In this document: positions 7,223 to 14,099 of the stretch, piece after piece
How positions within the stretch are numbered: the stretch's first letter is position 1
Layout of the letters: the number at the start of each line of letters is the position of its first letter
Source of the DNA: a virus
Virus record (IMG/VR): IMGVR_UViG_3300049484_000507
Span: 1 to 32,703 of that record
Reading direction: 5' to 3' (one strand)
DNA length: 32,703 nucleotides
Program-made: the position numbers and the translations under genes
Notes under the pieces: generated by a model
Told to the model about the DNA's origin: nothing
The model's input: only the letters and a program-made list of their open reading frames with translations
Database searches by the model: none

Positions 7223-8123
7223 CGCTATAACAGTCAGAAATGTTCTAAGAGCAGATCCCATGGGGGATAGCACCTCCATGGCTGACTTGACGCTGGCCAT
7301 GGCCAGACATAGAGGAGTTGTGGCTGATACCCTCGCCATGTCTGACGGGATTGCCGGACTGTTTCCATTTAAGGCGATTGTTGCAGATTCAGTTGGATCT
7401 ACAGATGGAATAGCAGGGTTATTTGTTTTAAAGGGGTCAATCAGTGATGACGTATCCCAATTCCTGATTGACCAAGTTACGTCCACACTCCAGGCCGGGA
7501 TTCTGGTTTTGTCGTATACGATGGCCGACACCCTGGGAGTGGACGATAATGTCACTTCCGTTCAGAGACTCCTCGGGCTGGTGGCTGATTCGGTTGGCCC
7601 AGCCGATCAGGTCAGTGCGTTATACCGTTATCTGGCCAGCATGGGTGAGGATCAGGCGGCCTCCCTGGTCGATTTGGTCGCCAGTTCCCTGGTTGAGGTA
7701 GGAGTCGCTTTACCACTCACTTATGGTTTTGGAGATTCGGTAGGTGTGACAGACGGAATCTCTGGACTGCAGAAGTTCCTGGGGTCCGTGGCCGAATCAG
7801 TCTCGATGACGGATCAGGCCACAGCTACCCTCCGGTTCCTGGCCTCGGTGGCTGACACCGTGGCCGCTTCTGATGGGATCGTTGCCATCCAGCGGATGCG
7901 AGCCGAGGTTTCCGATGTGCTTGGCCTGACCGATGCCATTGCCGCCCGGTTCCCCTATCTGGCCAGCATGGCGGATTCCACCCTCGAGGTGGATATCGTC
8001 ACTGCCACATTGGTGGACAGTTCCGGAGACCGAAGGGCCTTGATTTCCTGGGTGGAGTTTGAAGTGCCTGGAGGGGCAGCTTATCAGTCCCGCATTCCGA
8101 TCAGGATGGGATTAGGTGTTTAA
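7200..8123 (+). CDS. Tandem-repeat surface protein (about 12 units of ~20 residues)
   Basis: A 307-residue protein with GTG start overlapping the end of the glycosyltransferase by 23 bases; an ATG at 7209 is an alternative start. Residues 21 to about 276 consist of consecutive units of about 20 residues, consensus [VM]ADSVGxTDxIAxLxxFLAS, with two longer units of 27 and 29. Such Asp/Ser/Val repeats are frequent in phage and bacterial surface proteins and may form stacked strands or a fibrous stalk. The last 30 residues (WVEFEVPGGAAYQSRI) differ and may form an end domain. The same unit closes the gene at 3999-4742. I infer a virion fibre or adhesin stalk; there is no enzyme motif. Confidence 0.8.
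   Translation: MKLMVLGDAITVRNVLRADPMGDSTSMADLTLAMARHRGVVADTLAMSDGIAGLFPFKAIVADSVGSTDGIAGLFVLKGSISDDVSQFLIDQVTSTLQAGILVLSYTMADTLGVDDNVTSVQRLLGLVADSVGPADQVSALYRYLASMGEDQAASLVDLVASSLVEVGVALPLTYGFGDSVGVTDGISGLQKFLGSVAESVSMTDQATATLRFLASVADTVAASDGIVAIQRMRAEVSDVLGLTDAIAARFPYLASMADSTLEVDIVTATLVDSSGDRRALISWVEFEVPGGAAYQSRIPIRMGLGV
7260..8027 (+). repeat. Tandem 60-bp coding repeats (diverged)
   Basis: About 12 in-frame units of 60 bases (two of 81 and 87) encoding the [VM]AD-x(5)-D-x-IA pattern. Copies are strongly diverged at DNA level but share the AD and D-x-I positions. G+C appears to rise part-way through the array, near 7440-7490. Confidence 0.8.
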
Positions 8124-8349
8124 ATTAGATAAACTCGTCGGATGGCAAAAAGGCAGGTGGTATTTCAGGCTGAATCCTAATTTCGGGTTTTGTGTACCGT
8201 TCCGGGGAAAAGCATTGAAGTGGAGTTATTACTACGGGTGGACCTGGAGAGAGTATGGCGCAAAAGGGGAGGCCGAATCAAACCATTACCGCCGGCAATT
8301 TCACCGATCAGGACGGTGGCACAAGCGAGTTGCATCGCGCCATCGATGA
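8116..8349 (+). CDS. Small aromatic-rich protein, unknown (3' end overlaps next gene)
   Basis: A 77-residue frame with GTG start overlapping the previous stop by eight bases. The first 50 residues (GRWYFRLNPNFGFCVPFRGK, then KWSYYYGWTWREYG) look like a real small phage protein rich in Trp, Tyr and Phe, and nothing else fills this stretch. The last 27 residues are Arg/His-rich and lie over the next gene, whose own frame is clearly coding, so this part may be a by-product of overlap. No family is recognised. Confidence 0.5.
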   Translation: MFKLDKLVGWQKGRWYFRLNPNFGFCVPFRGKALKWSYYYGWTWREYGAKGEAESNHYRRQFHRSGRWHKRVASRHR

Positions 8350-8668
8350 GGTCACGGCGAATGATTTGGACTATATCCAGTCGGAAAAACCACCGACTGA
8401 CGACACCTGCGAGTTCCAGTTCTCGAACCTGACGGACCCTTTCTCCGACGCCGACCATGTCCTACGGTGCCGGCTGGGGAAAAATACAACCGGGGGGACA
8501 ACGGTAAACATCACCATGAAACTGTTCCAGGGAACCACCGAAATTGCCAGTTACACCTACGCGGATGTCGACGTCCTTTCCCTGAAAGAGGAGACCTTGA
8601 GTTCTCTGGAAGCGGACGCCATAACCGATTACACGGACCTTCGGGTCCGGTTCACCGCGGATAGTTAA
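8255..8668 (+). CDS. Beta-sandwich phage structural protein
   Basis: A 137-residue protein with GGAGAGA before the ATG. The layout 'SAGNF-x-L-x-AIDE-x-NDxDYIxS' at the start (here ITAGNFTDQDGG, AIDEVTANDLDYIQS), a middle HVLRCRLGKN, VNITMKLFQGTTEIASYTY and an ending EADAITDYTDLRVRFTA is one I recognise from many phage minor structural proteins with a jelly-roll-like fold. Position just upstream of the head-assembly genes suggests a minor virion or tail component. The specific role is unknown. Confidence 0.75.
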   Translation: MAQKGRPNQTITAGNFTDQDGGTSELHRAIDEVTANDLDYIQSEKPPTDDTCEFQFSNLTDPFSDADHVLRCRLGKNTTGGTTVNITMKLFQGTTEIASYTYADVDVLSLKEETLSSLEADAITDYTDLRVRFTADS

Positions 8669-8670
8669 AT

Positions 8671-8907
8671 ATGAAAGACAAGCACATCGTCTGCGTCAAT
8701 TGCGGAATCGAGTACCGGATCGGGGAATGGCCCTTCTGCCCCCATGGGTTTCCCGTGGAACATCGGCCCTTCGTACCGTATTTCGATGAGCATATTGTCG
8801 AGGGTGGCGCCTGGATCACCAGCCACCGGGACCGGGTGAGACTCAATAAACAAAACAACCAGGACTTTGCCGGCCGCCCAGTCGGCATGCCCGGATGCGA
8901 GGTCTGA
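8671..8907 (+). CDS. Small zinc-ribbon phage protein
   Basis: A 78-residue protein two bases after the preceding stop. CVNCG (C8, C11) and CPHG (C23, H25) form a plausible zinc site. The second half carries ITSHRDRVRLNKQNNQDFAG and ends RPVGMPGCEV, a pattern seen in small proteins encoded just before scaffold and capsid genes in related phages. Function is unknown; roles in nucleic-acid binding or head assembly are guesses from the motif and the location. Confidence 0.75.
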   Translation: MKDKHIVCVNCGIEYRIGEWPFCPHGFPVEHRPFVPYFDEHIVEGGAWITSHRDRVRLNKQNNQDFAGRPVGMPGCEV

Positions 8908-8908
8908 T

Positions 8909-9082
8909 ATGGTTCCTGTCAGTGAATATTACAAAGGGAAAGGCACCTCGGTTATGAGGTCCATGATGAAGCAGTATGGCACAAAAAAAGGGCGGGAGGT
9001 ATTCTATCGCACCGCTAATAAAAAGAAGATGGGAATCAAAGACCACTTGGTGGGCATGAAATCCAAGGGTCAACTTAAATAG
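8909..9082 (+). CDS. Small basic phage protein upstream of the scaffold
   Basis: 57 residues from the ATG at 8909, which follows the previous stop by one base and has GAGGT upstream; a longer frame from 8867 would overlap the zinc-ribbon gene and has no ribosome site. The sequence is Lys-rich with VMRSMMKQYGTKKGREVFYR and a C-terminal KDHLVGMKSKGQLK. This type of small basic protein recurs beside scaffold genes in podovirus-like contigs. No biochemical role is established. Confidence 0.75.
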   Translation: MVPVSEYYKGKGTSVMRSMMKQYGTKKGREVFYRTANKKKMGIKDHLVGMKSKGQLK

Positions 9083-9091
9083 GAGAATTTT

Positions 9092-9997
9092 ATGTCAACC
9101 GAACCAAACCCGATCACTCAGGAGCAGTCCGGCGACCAGGCTCCGGAGCAAGTCGAGGTGGCCGAGGAGACGCAAGCGCAACCGGCTGGAGAGTCCACTA
9201 CGGTTGAGGACCAGCCTGATGAATCAACCGACGATCAGCTACTAACTCCGGATGAGGTTTCCCGGCTTAAAGGGAAAGAGCTTGACTTGTACCGCAAGGC
9301 GCAAAAAGCGTTCACCCAGAAAAGCCAGAAACTAGCCGAGCAACGACGCGAGCTTGAACCATATCAAGAATTCATTAAAAGCTACCAGGAAGATCCGCGC
9401 AAAACCATCCAATGGTTGGCGGAGCAGCATGGAATCAATTTCCGTGAGAGCGACTCGAGGGCCGAGACCGCGGCCAAAGTGGAAGCGGCAACCAAAACCC
9501 TGACCGATGAACTTAGGGCCGCACTCGGGGAAGACTTTGATTTCATCGGTGCTAAAATCGGTCCGACTCTGGAGCGATCCATAAAATCGATTGTAGACGA
9601 ATCGATTAAGCCGATTGCTCAACTGACGAACCAGATCAACCTGGAAGCCGCGCAAAAAAAGACGGAAGCCGTCCTGCAGTCGTTTGACCAAAAACACCCG
9701 GGATGGCGGAAACACGAAAAGGCCATGATCGACCTGGCCAGTAAAATCACCGTCAAAAATATGGATGAAGCTGATTTCATGGAAATGGTTTACGGACATG
9801 TTACGAGGGATCTGGCCATCGCCAAGGAAGCTCGTAGCATCGTAAACAAAATCAACGCGTCGGCTGCCAAAAGCGAAAGCCCGGAGGGTGGGGTTGAACA
9901 ATCCAGAATCGCTCCTACCCTGCAAGGCAAAAGTTTCAAGGATAAGTTTCAGTCTGCCTGGAATCTAGCCAAACAGGGAGTCACGTTGGAGCGTTAA
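9092..9997 (+). CDS. Capsid scaffold/assembly protein
   Basis: A 301-residue, highly charged and Gln/Glu-rich protein right before the capsid gene. Residues 1-50 are acidic and disordered; about 55-110 (LKGKELDLYRKAQKAFTQKS) and 150-230 are helical, as expected for scaffolds; the basic C-terminus (SFKDKFQSAWNLAKQGVTLER) fits the helix-turn-helix that holds coat subunits in P22-type scaffolds. Ribosome site AGGAG. It would template procapsid assembly and then leave or be degraded. The call rests on composition, length and position because scaffolds diverge fast. Confidence 0.85.
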   Translation: MSTEPNPITQEQSGDQAPEQVEVAEETQAQPAGESTTVEDQPDESTDDQLLTPDEVSRLKGKELDLYRKAQKAFTQKSQKLAEQRRELEPYQEFIKSYQEDPRKTIQWLAEQHGINFRESDSRAETAAKVEAATKTLTDELRAALGEDFDFIGAKIGPTLERSIKSIVDESIKPIAQLTNQINLEAAQKKTEAVLQSFDQKHPGWRKHEKAMIDLASKITVKNMDEADFMEMVYGHVTRDLAIAKEARSIVNKINASAAKSESPEGGVEQSRIAPTLQGKSFKDKFQSAWNLAKQGVTLER

Positions 9998-10013
9998 TCG
10001 AAAGGAAACTCCA

Positions 10014-11075
10014 ATGCCTCCATCCAGCGCGACAGTCAATTATGATGCCGTCGCTTCCGCTTGTCTGAACAACATCAGACCGGAACTGGAAGATCAGATC
10101 TCCAAATCCAATGCTCTGTTTTTTGAGTTGAAAAAAACGGATGCCTGGGAGGGGACTTCCGATCTCGGTAACCAGTGCCAGGTCACCCTGATGTACGGTT
10201 TGGGACAGACGGACGCCTATAGTGGCTACGATGTGCTTAATGTCGACCCAATTGACGGTATAACGGCAGGCCTCTGGGACTATGGGCAATGCGCCACTCC
10301 CATCGCCATCTCCCGCATTGAAGAGCGGAAGAATGCCGGTAGCGAGGTCCGGATCTTTAACCTGCTCGAAGGGAAAACCCGACAAGCAGTTTTGGGAATC
10401 CAGGACTTTTTCTCGAAAGCCGTCATGCAGGGCAACGGCATCAACTCCGCCACGGCGGTGACCACAGCGTATGCCAGCCCCACCAACGGGGCCAGCTTCG
10501 TCGATCCTCTTGGCAAGTTGGTCCGCTATGACGCGACCACTTCCGCGGTGATCGGAAATATCAACCAATCCACCTATTCCTGGTGGCAGAACCAGTACAA
10601 GGCCTCCGGCGGTGCCACCTTCGCCGCAATCCTGGCTGACCTGGACAACTGCTACAACAACTGCTCCAAAGGTCCGGGCGGATCGCCGAATTTCCACATC
10701 TGCGACCAGTCCACATTCGAGCTTTATCAAAAGTGCCTGTGGGCGAAACACCAGAATCCCAGCTACAGCGCGGCTTCCTACCCGTTTGAGACTCTGAATT
10801 TTCACGGGAAGCCTCTGTTCTGGGACGAGAACATCATCGATGCCAGTGGAGCATCCACCACCCAATCCACCACCTCTGGAACCTGGTACATGTTGAATAC
10901 TCGTTTCATGAAAATGGTCTATGACAATGAAACGAATTTCATCACGACTGAGTTCAAGAAACCGATTGACCAGGACGCTAAAGTTGCACATATCCTGTGG
11001 TACGGCGCTTTCGTAGTCAGCAATCGGCGGAAGCAGGGTGTGGCCGGATCGATTGACACCACGGTAACTTCCTAA
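10014..11075 (+). CDS. Major capsid protein (HK97-fold-like)
   Basis: A 353-residue protein after AAAGGAAA. It has the usual capsid layout: an N-terminal helix region, an extended loop with FFELKKTDAWEGTSDLGNQC, a long middle with PIAISRIEERKNAGSE, ILADLDNCYNNCSKGPGGSP, and the P-domain-like ending with FHGKPLFWDENI and MLNTRFMKMVYDNE. The sequence is Asn/Thr/Ser/Gly-rich and has eight or so Cys/Trp residues spread through the middle. Placement after scaffold and before a presumed decoration gene agrees. It is a likely candidate acceptor for the enzymes of cassette B just downstream, but this is inference. Confidence 0.9.
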   Translation: MPPSSATVNYDAVASACLNNIRPELEDQISKSNALFFELKKTDAWEGTSDLGNQCQVTLMYGLGQTDAYSGYDVLNVDPIDGITAGLWDYGQCATPIAISRIEERKNAGSEVRIFNLLEGKTRQAVLGIQDFFSKAVMQGNGINSATAVTTAYASPTNGASFVDPLGKLVRYDATTSAVIGNINQSTYSWWQNQYKASGGATFAAILADLDNCYNNCSKGPGGSPNFHICDQSTFELYQKCLWAKHQNPSYSAASYPFETLNFHGKPLFWDENIIDASGASTTQSTTSGTWYMLNTRFMKMVYDNETNFITTEFKKPIDQDAKVAHILWYGAFVVSNRRKQGVAGSIDTTVTS

Positions 11076-11087
11076 TGCGGATCCGGG

Positions 11088-11109
11088 TGGGGCAGTTGCG
11101 GCTGCCCCA
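11088..11109 (+). terminator. Stem-loop after the capsid gene (terminator or RNA-stabilising hairpin)
   Basis: An 8-bp perfect stem (TGGGGCAG/CTGCCCCA) with a six-base loop lies in the 67-base gap between the capsid gene and the next gene. No T-run follows, so it is not a classic intrinsic terminator; it could attenuate transcription or protect the 3' end of abundant capsid mRNA. Confidence 0.55.
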
Positions 11110-11142
11110 GTAGTAAAATCCAATCTCTGAGGAGATAATAAA

Positions 11143-11580
11143 ATGAGGTTTCAACGAATCAACTATAACGATGCGGAGAAGGTCTTCGCAGTGTTTTACA
11201 ACGTTGCCGGGGCAACCATCACCGCCGGCTATCCTGCTTGTTGGGATGTGGCTACCTGTGACGGTATCCGTGTAACCAAACCGGCTTCTGCCAATCTTAG
11301 TTTGGTGGTTGGTCTTGCGGCTGAGAACATCGCAGATAGTGCCTACGGCAAGTTCCAGGTCTACGGCTACAATGCCGGGGGTCTGGTCATCAATGCCACT
11401 GCTCAGGATGTGACTGCTGGAAATATCATCATTCCGGTGAATGCCCAGTGGTATCTGAACTATTCTGCGGCTTCCGATGGGAAAAGCGGTTTTCTGTTGG
11501 CTGGTGAAACCTATGCCAGTGTGACTCAAACCACGCTTTCCGCCGCGGCTGCGAAAAAAGTCCTGATCCGTTGCCTTTGA
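11143..11580 (+). CDS. Small head protein, probable capsid decoration protein
   Basis: A 145-residue protein directly after the capsid gene, preceded by GAGGAGA. It is beta-rich: VFAVFYNVAGATITAGYPACW, LSLVVGLAAENIADSAYGKF and QVYGYNAGGLVIN resemble the barrel-like pattern of small phage head proteins encoded after the capsid (decoration/DUF2190-like arrangement, by pattern only). It ends AAAKKVLIRCL. No signal peptide. It sits 11 bases before the radical SAM gene, so it is a plausible target for cassette B. The decoration role is inferred from size, fold pattern and place. Confidence 0.75.
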   Translation: MRFQRINYNDAEKVFAVFYNVAGATITAGYPACWDVATCDGIRVTKPASANLSLVVGLAAENIADSAYGKFQVYGYNAGGLVINATAQDVTAGNIIIPVNAQWYLNYSAASDGKSGFLLAGETYASVTQTTLSAAAAKKVLIRCL

Positions 11581-11591
11581 GGAGTTTATAG

Positions 11592-12383
11592 GTGCATCTA
11601 CAGATTGAGACATTAAATATTTGCAATGCCCACTGCTGTTTTTGCACCTATCCAGGCATGAAACGCAAGAAGGGTGTGATGGGGATGGCACTGTATCAGA
11701 AGATCATCAACGATGCGGCTACCGTCCCCTTCATCGATCACCTGACACTCAACGGGCTGGGTGAGCCTACCTTGGACGCCCTGCTGGTGGACCGGATCAG
11801 ATATGCCAGAAAATTCATGCCGGCCATCACCATTGATTTTTATACCAATGGATCGAAGTTGAGCAGGGAACTTTGCGACAAACTGAAGAAGGCCGGGATA
11901 ACCTGCATTTTTATTAGTCTCAACGCCGTCAGGGAAAAGACCAGGGAAGAGATAATGGGCCTGAACGATTACAGCCACGTTGAGGAGATGTGCAATTACC
12001 TGAAGGAAATCGGCGTCAAGATATATGTCCTGTCTACCATCAACAAAGACCTGATGGAACAGTCCGACATTGACAAGATGAAAGAGGACTGGGGAAAAGA
12101 TGCCATGCCACATCTGGAGGGAAACTGGGCGGGAAAATTATATATGCCAAGGGTGAAACAGCATAATTGCTGTTCCCGGGCATTGACTCAAATTATGGTT
12201 TTGTGGGATGGGCGGGTTTCCCTCTGTTGCCAGGACGGCGAGGGCGAGGTCATTTTCGGGAACCTGAATGACCAGACCATACGGGAAGTATACAACTCAC
12301 CGGAGTATCTTAGGTACCGGGAATTCCACCATGATGGAAAAAGATCTGAATTGAAACTCTGCGATGTCTGTACAACAAACTAA
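11592..12383 (+). CDS. Radical SAM protein with SPASM/Twitch-like C-terminus
   Basis: A 263-residue iron-sulfur enzyme. GTG start eight bases after GGAG. The radical SAM signature is CNAHCCFC (C11, C15, C18; CX3CX2C), which holds a 4Fe-4S cluster. NGLGEPT (about 54-60) is the glycine-glutamate motif that contacts SAM, and DFYTNGSKL and CIFISLNA are the next barrel strands. The C-terminal part has CC at about 199, DGRVSLCCQD, a FGNLNDQTIREVYNS stretch and final CDVC, a pattern of SPASM/Twitch domains that bind additional clusters. Relatives act on peptides or occur in surface-polysaccharide clusters. It forms a tight operon with a methyltransferase (shared TAATG), a zinc-ribbon protein and a glycosyltransferase. 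The substrate is unknown. Confidence 0.88.
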   Translation: MHLQIETLNICNAHCCFCTYPGMKRKKGVMGMALYQKIINDAATVPFIDHLTLNGLGEPTLDALLVDRIRYARKFMPAITIDFYTNGSKLSRELCDKLKKAGITCIFISLNAVREKTREEIMGLNDYSHVEEMCNYLKEIGVKIYVLSTINKDLMEQSDIDKMKEDWGKDAMPHLEGNWAGKLYMPRVKQHNCCSRALTQIMVLWDGRVSLCCQDGEGEVIFGNLNDQTIREVYNSPEYLRYREFHHDGKRSELKLCDVCTTN

Positions 12384-12949
12384 TGAGACCAGGATTTCGA
12401 AACGAATTCGCGCATCTTTACTCTCCTGATAAAAGAAAGAATTTGAATCTGGGATCGGGAGGGGACATCGATCCTGAATTTACAAACCTAGATTGGTCCA
12501 ACAATCATGGTGCCGACATGGTATGGGACCTGGAAAACACTCCTCTCCCATTTGAATCCAATCGATTCCGGTTGATCGTGGCCAGCCATGTCTTGGAGCA
12601 TGTCAGCAATTATATCGCACTGATGGATGAGATTTACAGGATCCTGGAACCCGGGGGAAGGATTGTCATCTATGTCCCTTATTACACGTCCGTGGACGCC
12701 TGGGCCTCTCCGGAACATGTGCGGGTCTTCTCGGAATCCAGTTGGGAATATCTGAACCAGAGAGTTTACCGGAACCCGGGATGTGGGAATTATGATACTA
12801 AGGTGAAATGTAATTTTGATGTCGACTACGTTGTCCTGCAGGTGGATGAAAAGTTCAAGAAGCAGAAAAACGTCAGGGAATTGATTTGCCATCAGTGGAA
12901 TGTGGTGAAGGAAATGTGTGCCATTCTAAGGAAGGAAAACAATGATTAG
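12383..12949 (+). CDS. Class I SAM-dependent methyltransferase
   Basis: A 188-residue methyltransferase whose ATG overlaps the radical SAM stop (TAATG). Motif I is LNLGSGGDID (21-30), motif II contains ADMVWDLENTPLPFESNRF, motif IV is LIVASHVLEHV (64-74) and motif V is RILEPGGRIVIYVPYY. This is the Methyltransf_11-like layout common in sugar and small-molecule methyltransferases. HVRVFS after it is also usual for the group. No DNA-methylase motif (NPPY or PC) is present. It resembles the methyltransferase half of the fusion at 6077-7222. Inferred role: methylation of a sugar or modified residue in cassette B. Confidence 0.88.
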   Translation: MRPGFRNEFAHLYSPDKRKNLNLGSGGDIDPEFTNLDWSNNHGADMVWDLENTPLPFESNRFRLIVASHVLEHVSNYIALMDEIYRILEPGGRIVIYVPYYTSVDAWASPEHVRVFSESSWEYLNQRVYRNPGCGNYDTKVKCNFDVDYVVLQVDEKFKKQKNVRELICHQWNVVKEMCAILRKENND

Positions 12950-13169
12950 AAAACTGGAAAAGCCGGACATGGAAAACACTTATGACTTTTATAAGTGCGG
13001 AAAATGCGGTCGGTTGATTACCTACCCGGAATCAATCGCCAATATCTCGAAAGGATCCATCTGCCCCTGTGGTGGACTGAAATGCAGCCCGGTCAATCCA
13101 TCCTGGTACGATTTCCTGAAACCCAGAGTCTGGTGGTTCTGGTTTTTGAGAGGAAGGGGTTGGGCATGA
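12942..13169 (+). CDS. Small zinc-ribbon protein in the radical SAM cassette
   Basis: A 75-residue protein overlapping the methyltransferase by eight bases, with AAGGA upstream. CGKCG (C19, C22) and CPCGGLKC (C41, C43, C48) form a likely zinc ribbon. The C-terminus is Trp/Phe/Arg-rich (VWWFWFLRGRG), which might contact a membrane or partner. Its stop overlaps the next ATG (ATGA), so it is likely co-translated with the glycosyltransferase. No known family is recognised; a chaperone, adaptor or carrier role within the cassette is possible. Confidence 0.7.
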   Translation: MIRKLEKPDMENTYDFYKCGKCGRLITYPESIANISKGSICPCGGLKCSPVNPSWYDFLKPRVWWFWFLRGRGWA

Positions 13170-13831
13170 ACCTTTTGTTCTCGTCCATTACTTATGGAAC
13201 CACTGAGCCTGGATGCAACCGGAGCCACCGCGGAGCCATCATGCACGCAGCCAATAATGGCCATAAATGGATAGCTGATTTATCACCGGACAAGATGGGT
13301 TGGGACCATGCCCGCAACGCCGTGATTGAAGAGGCTCTGAAGATGGACGATGTGGATGCCATCATGTGGGTGGACAGTGATATTATATTGCCCACGTTCG
13401 CAATTACCAGAATGGCTAATTACAACCGTGATTTTATCTGCGGTATCTATTTCCAAAAAGAGCAGCCCCATTTCCCGCTGATCATGCAACTGAATAATAA
13501 TAAGGATGCGTTTCAGTTCTTCCTTGGGTGGCCCCCACAAACCCTGGCCCCCATTGATGCCTGCGGGTTTGGCTGCGTATTGACCTCAATGAAAATGATC
13601 CGGGCCATGGTGGAGAAATCAGGGAAGCCTCTTTTCCACTTCCAGAAATTCTCAGAGGATTTGAACTTTTGTTTGAAAGCAAAGGATTCCGGATACCAAC
13701 TGCTGGTGGACACGGAAGTCATTTGCGGTCATGTGCCGGCCCCCAAACCCATAACCTATGATGAGTTCAAGAAGTGCAATCCACAGATTTACTCAATAGG
13801 AGGTAAGCAAAATGTCATCGCTAACGTATGA
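13166..13831 (+). CDS. GT-A-type glycosyltransferase
   Basis: 221 residues from the ATG at 13166 (ATGA overlap with the previous gene, AGGAAGGGG upstream); an upstream frame from 12995 just reads through the zinc-ribbon gene and is unlikely. Seen motifs: GWDHARNAVIEEAL (45-58), IMWVDSDIILP with DxD at 70-72, FICGIYF, ACGFGCVLTSMKMI, and KFSEDLNFCLKAKDSGY with a terminal HV. These agree with the N-terminal domain of the fusion at 6077-7222, including the SEDLxFC motif. It probably transfers a nucleotide-activated sugar using a divalent metal ion. Acceptor unknown; the neighbouring head genes make a virion protein a fair candidate, host glycans being the alternative. Confidence 0.85.
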   Translation: MNLLFSSITYGTTEPGCNRSHRGAIMHAANNGHKWIADLSPDKMGWDHARNAVIEEALKMDDVDAIMWVDSDIILPTFAITRMANYNRDFICGIYFQKEQPHFPLIMQLNNNKDAFQFFLGWPPQTLAPIDACGFGCVLTSMKMIRAMVEKSGKPLFHFQKFSEDLNFCLKAKDSGYQLLVDTEVICGHVPAPKPITYDEFKKCNPQIYSIGGKQNVIANV

Positions 13832-14090
13832 CTCCGAAAAACGGGAAGTGATCAAGTGTTTCGTGGTGGACATCCAACCAGGTGGTCAAAGGGTCCAGCG
13901 GCCACTTCCTTTTCAGTTTGTGAAAGACTCCCACTCTTCTACTTATGACATCGAGCCAATCAATGGGGCCGACTGTCAGGATGCAAACAAGAGCGGAGAC
14001 CCTCTGGAAAAAGACCGGATCGTGGGGATTGAATGCTACGACGCCAAACCGGCCTGGATGAGTAACGTAACCGACTTCGGTTGGATCTAA
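13812..14090 (+). CDS. Small phage protein, unknown
   Basis: A 92-residue protein with a very strong ribosome site (AGGAGGT at 13798-13804) inside the end of the glycosyltransferase gene, which it overlaps by 20 bases. The sequence is mixed, with CFVVDIQPGGQRVQRPLPFQ and an acidic end VTDFGWI. No motif is recognised. The strong site suggests high-level production, as for a structural protein; it directly precedes the adaptor genes. Confidence 0.75.
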   Translation: MSSLTYDSEKREVIKCFVVDIQPGGQRVQRPLPFQFVKDSHSSTYDIEPINGADCQDANKSGDPLEKDRIVGIECYDAKPAWMSNVTDFGWI

Positions 14091-14099
14091 GGAGGTCGT

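Noticed and set aside
11592-12383. Radical SAM enzyme as a DNA-base hypermodification (queuosine-like) enzyme
   Set aside because: No QueC/D/F-type or transglycosylase partners are present, and the C-terminal Cys pattern is SPASM-like, which points to peptide or sugar modification.
12995-13165. N-terminal extension of the glycosyltransferase from 12995
   Set aside because: It is an alternate frame of the zinc-ribbon gene with no ribosome site; the ATGA junction at 13166 with AGGAAGGGG upstream is the better start.
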